The notes beneath the pieces were generated by a model that searched no databases, was not told the DNA's origin, and saw only the letters and a list, made by a program, of their open reading frames with translations. Both the position numbers and the translations under genes were made by a program. Below, piece after piece: positions 14,396 to 18,078 of a stretch of 18,078 bases of DNA (within the stretch, counting starts at the first letter, position 1; every line of letters starts with the position of its first letter). The DNA comes from Ignavibacteria bacterium UBA7675 (lineage in GTDB: Bacteria; Bacteroidota; Ignavibacteria; Kapaibacteriales; UB7675): assembly GCA_002483085.1 (NCBI GenBank), contig DLHF01000048.1:1-18078 (forward strand). The letters run 5' to 3'.

Positions 14396-16399
14396 TTATT
14401 TCTTCGAGGCAGTGGGCGACCCCGGAACGATTTCGACAATCACTGTGCGGTTGTAATAGCGGCCTTCGGGCGACTCATTCGGGAAGGGAGCGAGATATTC
14501 GCCTTCGCCGAAGCCATACGTATAGAACGTAACGCTGCGCCCCATCGAGCCAATTGCATCAGCGAGAATTTTCTGGGCTGCTGCTGTGCGCTTCAGCGAC
14601 AACTTCGAGTTGTACTCTGCTTCGCCTACTTTATCGGTATAACCATAGATAAACACAGTAGAACCGCTTTCCACCTGGGGAGCAACTGTCTCGCGGAGAA
14701 ATTTTTCATAGGTCTGCACTGTTTTCGACTCATCGTATTCAAAGAGGATCGAATAGCGTTTGTCATTTATCGGCGAGTTTGCGCGGCGCACTAATGTAAA
14801 AGGAACTTCTTTTACGATTGTACTGCCATCGGATGTAATGGCGGTAACGCGAGCAGTATACGTACCTTCGTCCTGCGTACCGAGAATTTGGGCAGCATCA
14901 ACACGCTGAGTCATACCGCGATACGGTCCATACGTGCGGTTTTGCCCATTGCCCATCACTTCTACTTTCCAATCGGTGATCGACACACCGGAGCGCACAT
15001 CGAGCACCAAATCATTGTCGATAGGCGAACCCTGTGCAGTGCGAATACGAACCGGGCGCAGAAGTTCTGCATTATCGGTAAGAATTTCTACACGGCGATT
15101 CTCCTCTGCAATAAATGGCATATCTTCTTTGGGCGTAGCACGAGTACCAGAAGCATTTTGCGGGCGTGTAGCACCTTTCGTAGCAATGCGATCAGAGGAA
15201 ATACCAAAGGTCGATACCATGTAGCTTTTCACAGCTTCCGCCTGTGCCAGACCATCCTGCTGGTTAGGAGCCGAGCCGAGCAATGTAATTTTTGCATTTG
15301 GGTTGCTACGCAAGCGGTCGGCAAAAATATTCAGCGAATTGTAGTACACATTCATCTGGCGCTGCCAGCGAGTAGACTCGCGGTCGGCACCGGGGCCTGG
15401 ATCCTCAAAAAGCATACCCTCGCGGAAGGTGGTAGCCTGTGTATTCGACAGGGTTGTATAATCGCCCGAAAGCGATGTAGAGTTGTTGTCGAAGAACACA
15501 TAATTGAGCATCGGGAAGGACTCTTCCACAGTAGGCACTTCGCGGATACCTGCGGGAGCGCGCAGCGACACATCCATGCCGGGAGCATCCGGCGTTACTT
15601 CTATTTCTTTGGGCGGCAGCGGTGAACCGGGAGCGCTTCCCCACTTAATCTGTACACCTGCACGAGCTGTAACAGTGCTCCATACATCGTCTATATTATC
15701 TTGAAGATCGGGAATATCGCTCTTGCGCTGATCGAACACCCACGAACCTTCCACAAACGGCGTAAGATACCAGCGTGAGGTACTGGACGGTTCGCTCAGG
15801 TTAATGTCATACGCTAGGCCGCCCCACACACCAATTGCTACGCTGTTCCATTTGTCGATCTCCTGCCCTTCTACCGATGGCGTGTTGTCGCTTGCGGGAT
15901 CATACGTGTAGTCGTGCTTCAAGGCAAATCCAATCGAAGGGCCAAGAGCTATGTGCAAATCGGGATTGCCGAGATTAACACGCAGGCCAGGCTCAACATT
16001 AAAGTAGCTGATGTTTGCACCAAAGACATTGTTTTCGCCACCGGCTGTATCGTTGAGCTCGCCACCCCTGTAGTCGTAGCTCAGGCGTACCTGTACACCG
16101 AGAATATCACCCGAATTATATTCACCGATAAGACCAATATACGGACCAATACCTGTACCGTCGTTCAGCTTAAAGGTGCGAAAGTTTTCGCCTGGAACCG
16201 CGATTAGCTGCTGATAGCCTGCGCCGAGAAAATTGAGGTTCAAACCTCCAAAAGCACCAAAGCGAAGTTTAGCTCCGTTGTAAGTGTACATTTCTTGTGC
16301 AACGGCACGAGGAGCGGATGTACCAGCACCAGAAAGCAGCGCAACGCAGAACATAGCAGCGCCAACTTTCTTTACAGTGTCAAAGTCCCTTGAAAACAT
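14396..16399 (-). CDS. OmpA-family outer-membrane protein with tandem OmpA-like domains
   Basis: 667 residues from the ATG at 16399; GGAGG five bases upstream fixes this start over the ATG at 16411. The signal peptide is cleaved near AVA|Q (residue 34). Residues of about 38-260 look like an outer-membrane barrel (LRFGAFGGLNLNFLGAGYQQ, VRLSYDYRGGELND, LNLSEPSSTSRWYLTPFVEG in spirit). A first OmpA-like domain follows (about 295-440, LNYVFFDNNSTSL, KITLLGSAPNQQDG, EENRRVEIL), then an immunoglobulin-like strand region (about 450-540). A second OmpA domain is near the C-terminus (SILFEYDESKTV, IYGYTDKVGEAEYNSKLSLK, RTAAAQKILAD). The Asp of YGYTD and the Arg of SLKRT match known peptidoglycan-binding residues in the second domain only. 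The likely role is anchoring the outer membrane to peptidoglycan. Confidence 0.9.
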   Translation of the reverse strand: MFSRDFDTVKKVGAAMFCVALLSGAGTSAPRAVAQEMYTYNGAKLRFGAFGGLNLNFLGAGYQQLIAVPGENFRTFKLNDGTGIGPYIGLIGEYNSGDILGVQVRLSYDYRGGELNDTAGGENNVFGANISYFNVEPGLRVNLGNPDLHIALGPSIGFALKHDYTYDPASDNTPSVEGQEIDKWNSVAIGVWGGLAYDINLSEPSSTSRWYLTPFVEGSWVFDQRKSDIPDLQDNIDDVWSTVTARAGVQIKWGSAPGSPLPPKEIEVTPDAPGMDVSLRAPAGIREVPTVEESFPMLNYVFFDNNSTSLSGDYTTLSNTQATTFREGMLFEDPGPGADRESTRWQRQMNVYYNSLNIFADRLRSNPNAKITLLGSAPNQQDGLAQAEAVKSYMVSTFGISSDRIATKGATRPQNASGTRATPKEDMPFIAEENRRVEILTDNAELLRPVRIRTAQGSPIDNDLVLDVRSGVSITDWKVEVMGNGQNRTYGPYRGMTQRVDAAQILGTQDEGTYTARVTAITSDGSTIVKEVPFTLVRRANSPINDKRYSILFEYDESKTVQTYEKFLRETVAPQVESGSTVFIYGYTDKVGEAEYNSKLSLKRTAAAQKILADAIGSMGRSVTFYTYGFGEGEYLAPFPNESPEGRYYNRTVIVEIVPGSPTASKK

Positions 16400-16572
16400 A
16401 TGTACCTCCATTGTACATGAAAAACAACCGTAGGAAGGAAAATTATCGTATCGATATTGGTTCTTTATTTGCTCATCGGCACCACTACGAAGCAGATAGT
16501 AAAACTTTGCCCCTGCTGAAATGTTTCATCGTTGGCTACAAGCTCTACACACGTGGTAAATACAAGCTACAC

Positions 16573-16590
16573 TTGCTGTAGGTACAGCAA
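16573..16590. promoter_or_regulatory. 18-bp palindrome
   Basis: TTGCTGTA-GG-TACAGCAA is a perfect 8-bp inverted repeat with a 2-bp centre. As DNA it suits a dimeric repressor or activator; as RNA it would be a 7-bp stem with an AGGT loop. It lies about 175 bp upstream of the OmpA-family start and 208 bp upstream of the SanA-like start. Confidence 0.4.
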
Positions 16591-16600
16591 TTTCCCAGAG

Positions 16601-16650
16601 CGCAGCGCACGTTCAGCAGCCTATCTCGCGGCGAAGCTGGGTGCTGTGCG
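16601..16650. repeat. Imperfect stem-loop
   Basis: CGCAGCGCAC (16601-16610) pairs with GTGCTGTGCG (16641-16650) except for a 2x2 internal loop, and the pairing continues inward through CAGC (16614-16617) / GCTG (16636-16639). The whole block is 50 nt and could be structured RNA of either strand. Confidence 0.35.
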
Positions 16651-16772
16651 AATATAGGTGGCATCTATTTTGAACAGCCTGGACGACTCTCTCCCCTGCA
16701 AATATTATGAGCGAAGTGGAACACGATGGAGGCACGACCGTTTACCATGCGATACAACTCTTGATTGCACAG

Positions 16773-16778
16773 TATAAT
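16773..16778 (+). promoter_or_regulatory. Candidate -10 box of the SanA-like gene
   Basis: A perfect TATAAT twenty bases before the GTG start. No good -35 hexamer is seen at 16-18 bp spacing, and the implied leader would be very short, so this is a weak call. Confidence 0.22.
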
Positions 16779-16797
16779 TATTAGTCGGAGCACAGCG

Positions 16798-17400
16798 GTG
16801 AGCAACCGGCGGCACTCAGTTATCAAGGCAATTCTTCTGGTAACTACTCTCCTTCTCATCCTTACTCTTGGATGTAGTGGATGGGTTGTTAGCCAGACAA
16901 AAAATTATATATTCGAAAATATCGACGACATCCCGCACAACCGTGTAGGGCTGCTGCTTTCCACAGAGTACTACTACAACGACAGCGAGCCAAATGTCCT
17001 TTTCGACAATTGTATCAAAGCAACTGCGGACTTATATCACTCTGGCAGAATTACTCATATTCTCATCGGCGGTGCACACAGTGGAATGGACGGTGAATCT
17101 ATGAAAATGAAGGATGCACTTATCACACAAAATATAAGTGAGTCTGCAATTACAGTAGAATACAACAGCCGCGATCTCCTCGCATTGCTTCAGTACATGC
17201 ATCATTCCTACCGGCTCGACTCGCTTACTGTCATTGCCGATCCCTCGTCGATCCATCGCTTAGTATTTATCAGTCATCAGTCTGGTATAACTGCTGTCGC
17301 ATATTGCTCGCAGGATATTCCTTGGCGGTATGCGTGGAGATACAAACTCCACGAGCTATTTGCAAATGTGCGCACTGTTACCGACGCATGTTTCTTTTGA
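16798..17400 (+). CDS. SanA/DUF218-type membrane-anchored protein
   Basis: 200 residues from the GTG at 16798, chosen because GGAG sits seven bases upstream. A TTG at 16765 in the same frame lacks a ribosome binding site. Residues of about 10-32 (KAILLVTTLLLILTLGCSGW) form a membrane anchor. The DUF218/SanA core follows: HNRVGLLLSTEYY, NVLFDNCIKATADLYHSGRI, THILIGGAHSGMDGESMKMK, ISESAITVEYNSRDLLALL, and HRLVFISHQSGITAVAYCSQ near the end. SanA-type proteins affect envelope permeability and vancomycin sensitivity in enterobacteria, with an unknown reaction; related ElyC/YdcF proteins act in envelope or peptidoglycan metabolism. Its position beside an OmpA-family gene fits an envelope role. It differs from enteric SanA (239 residues) mainly by being shorter. 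Confidence 0.82.
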   Translation: MSNRRHSVIKAILLVTTLLLILTLGCSGWVVSQTKNYIFENIDDIPHNRVGLLLSTEYYYNDSEPNVLFDNCIKATADLYHSGRITHILIGGAHSGMDGESMKMKDALITQNISESAITVEYNSRDLLALLQYMHHSYRLDSLTVIADPSSIHRLVFISHQSGITAVAYCSQDIPWRYAWRYKLHELFANVRTVTDACFF

Positions 17401-17590
17401 TTGCTGTGCAACGTCTTTGCCTCGCGGCTCTCCTTGTATTCCGATCAATGAGAACCGTCGGAGTTTTGCAAAAGTGCGCGTACAACAACTGCGTACATCC
17501 ATGTTTTTCATATGCAAAAAAACATCAGAAGACTCTGGTATTTGCAACCTCACAAATACTCATAATAGTATGGTTGCAGGTATTGACAAC

Positions 17591-17688
17591 ACTAGTATTT
17601 ATCAGGGTAAAAAAACGCGCAATACTGCCCGCTACACCAGTATTCATCAGGCTTTCAGGGTCATATGCTACTGCACATCAATACTAGT
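17591..17688. repeat. Interleaved inverted and direct AGTATT motifs
   Basis: ACTAGTATT (17591-17599) and AATACTAGT (17680-17688) are perfect 9-bp inverted repeats. Between them AATACTG (17621-17627) and CAGTATT (17638-17644) are a perfect 7-bp inverted pair. AGTATTTATCAGG (17594-17606) recurs as AGTATTCATCAGG (17639-17651), 12 of 13 bases. A further ATACT/AGTAT pair lies at 17556-17571. Confidence 0.6.
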
Positions 17689-17742
17689 ACATAGCGCGGC
17701 AGTGAGGCATTTGTCTACCTGCTTTGGAAAAAATTTTACAGC

Positions 17743-17770
17743 CGCCGAAACTCGGCGATTGATTATCAAT
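17743..17770. promoter_or_regulatory. Two adjacent palindromes
   Basis: CGCCGA-AAC-TCGGCG (17743-17757) is directly followed by ATTGAT-T-ATCAAT (17758-17770). The first could be a small hairpin terminating the SanA-like transcript, since AT-rich sequence follows. The second is operator-like. Both lie 108-135 bp upstream of the histone-like start. Confidence 0.35.
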
Positions 17771-17864
17771 ATTTTTATTATATTTTCGCCACCTATGCAC
17801 AAGGCGTGCAACATGCAGTGGTGATCAGGATTTTTTCTTCTCTAACAAAACAAACCTACTACTT

Positions 17865-17870
17865 AGGAGG
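17865..17870 (+). promoter_or_regulatory. Consensus Shine-Dalgarno site of the histone-like gene
   Basis: AGGAGG seven bases before the ATG at 17878, the strongest ribosome binding site in the window, which suggests an abundantly made protein. Confidence 0.8.
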
Positions 17871-17877
17871 GACTACA

Positions 17878-18078
17878 ATGGCTAAGTCCAAATCGACTGA
17901 ATCAACTGCTGCAAAGAGTGCATCGAAAGCTACGGTTGCTCCCGTTGAAAAGAAGACACGCAGAAAAAAAGCTGCGGCTAATACCAACGAAGCAACTAAA
18001 GCTATAGGCACCAGAAAAGCTGCGGCGGCGAAGCCCGCTGTAGCAGCAAAGTCCGCTGCAAAACCCGCCAAAGCTGCC
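17878..18078 (+). CDS. Ala/Lys-rich histone H1-like protein (5' part only)
   Basis: The frame starts at the ATG at 17878 after a perfect AGGAGG and is open for 67 codons to the window edge. The visible part has 23 Ala, 14 Lys and 3 Arg, starting MAKSKSTESTAAKSASKATV and containing KKTRRKK, RKAAAAKPAVAAKSAAKPAK. This is the composition of bacterial histone H1-like or nucleoid-associated tails, which bind DNA non-specifically. It could equally be a basic low-complexity N-terminus fused to another domain (HU, SWIB or a ribosomal protein) beyond the edge. No folded domain is visible in the portion present. Confidence 0.7.
   Translation, partial: MAKSKSTESTAAKSASKATVAPVEKKTRRKKAAANTNEATKAIGTRKAAAAKPAVAAKSAAKPAKAA

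Larger units (their letters stand above)
16400..16797. other. Divergent regulatory region, OmpA-family to SanA-like genes
   Basis: About 400 bp between divergent genes with no convincing coding frame. Besides the Shine-Dalgarno region of the OmpA gene it contains an 18-bp palindrome (16573-16590), an adjacent 50-nt imperfect stem-loop (16601-16650) and a TATAAT box (16773-16778) before the SanA-like gene. No clear promoter for the OmpA gene could be singled out. Confidence 0.5.
17401..17877. other. Palindrome-rich spacer before the histone-like gene
   Basis: About 480 bp with no convincing coding frame; the long open frame 17330-17824 overlaps the SanA-like gene and has no domain or ribosome binding site. 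It contains ATGTTTTT/AAAAACAT (about 17502-17526), the stem TGCAACC/GGTTGCA (about 17543-17577), clustered AGTATT/AATACT motifs (17555-17688) and two adjacent palindromes (17743-17770). A promoter for the histone-like gene is expected here, perhaps in the AT-rich stretch 17758-17787, but no pair of hexamers at good spacing was found. Confidence 0.5.

Noticed and set aside
17583..17588. TTGACA as a -35 promoter box
   Set aside because: At 16-18 bp spacing there is no sequence resembling TATAAT.
17594..17651. CRISPR-like direct repeat AGTATTNATCAGG
   Set aside because: Only two copies of 13 bases and no spacer-repeat periodicity or cas genes.
17330..17824. 164-codon frame overlapping the SanA-like C-terminus
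   Set aside because: It starts inside the SanA-like gene in another frame and passes through the palindrome cluster; no domain seen.

Overview
The window looks like a chromosomal segment from a Gram-negative member of the Bacteroidota/Chlorobi (FCB) assemblage; a Kapabacteria- or Ignavibacteria-like lineage is my best guess. The basis is two TonB-type outer-membrane receptors, an OmpA-family protein with an outer-membrane barrel, a heptose (LPS) isomerase, signal peptides on the exported proteins, a DUF4230 protein, and a small membrane-anchored protein that resembles one I recall from Bacteroidota. The taxon is inferred from gene content; no rRNA or tRNA gene was seen. Some genes have clear Shine-Dalgarno sequences (DinB-like, DUF4230, OmpA, histone-like) and others do not.

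Layout. On the left (1-5125, minus strand), gyrA is followed 68 bp later by a divergent TonB-receptor-like barrel gene and then by the start of an unknown secreted protein that runs off the left edge. After a 621-bp gap (5126-5746) comes a plus-strand pair: a small anchored protein (5747-6304) and a 712-residue TonB-dependent receptor (6438-8576), closed by a strong intrinsic terminator. Next are gmhA (8869-9462) and typA/bipA (9824-11638), the latter ending in a second strong terminator. A compact plus-strand cluster follows: a MarC-family membrane protein, a DinB/YfiT-type thiol transferase-like protein, a 57-residue protein with two membrane segments, and a DUF4230 protein (11691-13857). 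A structured spacer of about 540 bp separates this from a convergent minus-strand OmpA-family gene (14396-16399). To the right, a divergent region of about 400 bp with palindromes leads to a SanA/DUF218-type protein (16798-17400). A palindrome-rich spacer of about 480 bp then precedes the start of an Ala/Lys-rich histone-H1-like gene cut by the right edge.

How the genes work together. Most of the window concerns the cell envelope: receptors, OmpA-type tethering, heptose synthesis, SanA-like and MarC membrane proteins. Two housekeeping genes (gyrA, typA) are interspersed. I see no phage, transposase, CRISPR array or toxin-antitoxin pair, and no complete new multi-gene system. The points most worth a second look are non-coding: a diverged repeat of about 80 bp downstream of both gmhA and the DUF4230 gene, clustered palindromic AGTATT/AATACT motifs ahead of the histone-like gene, palindromes ahead of the small-protein/TonB-receptor pair and between ompA-like and sanA-like, and a GC-rich hairpin lying inside the small-protein reading frame.
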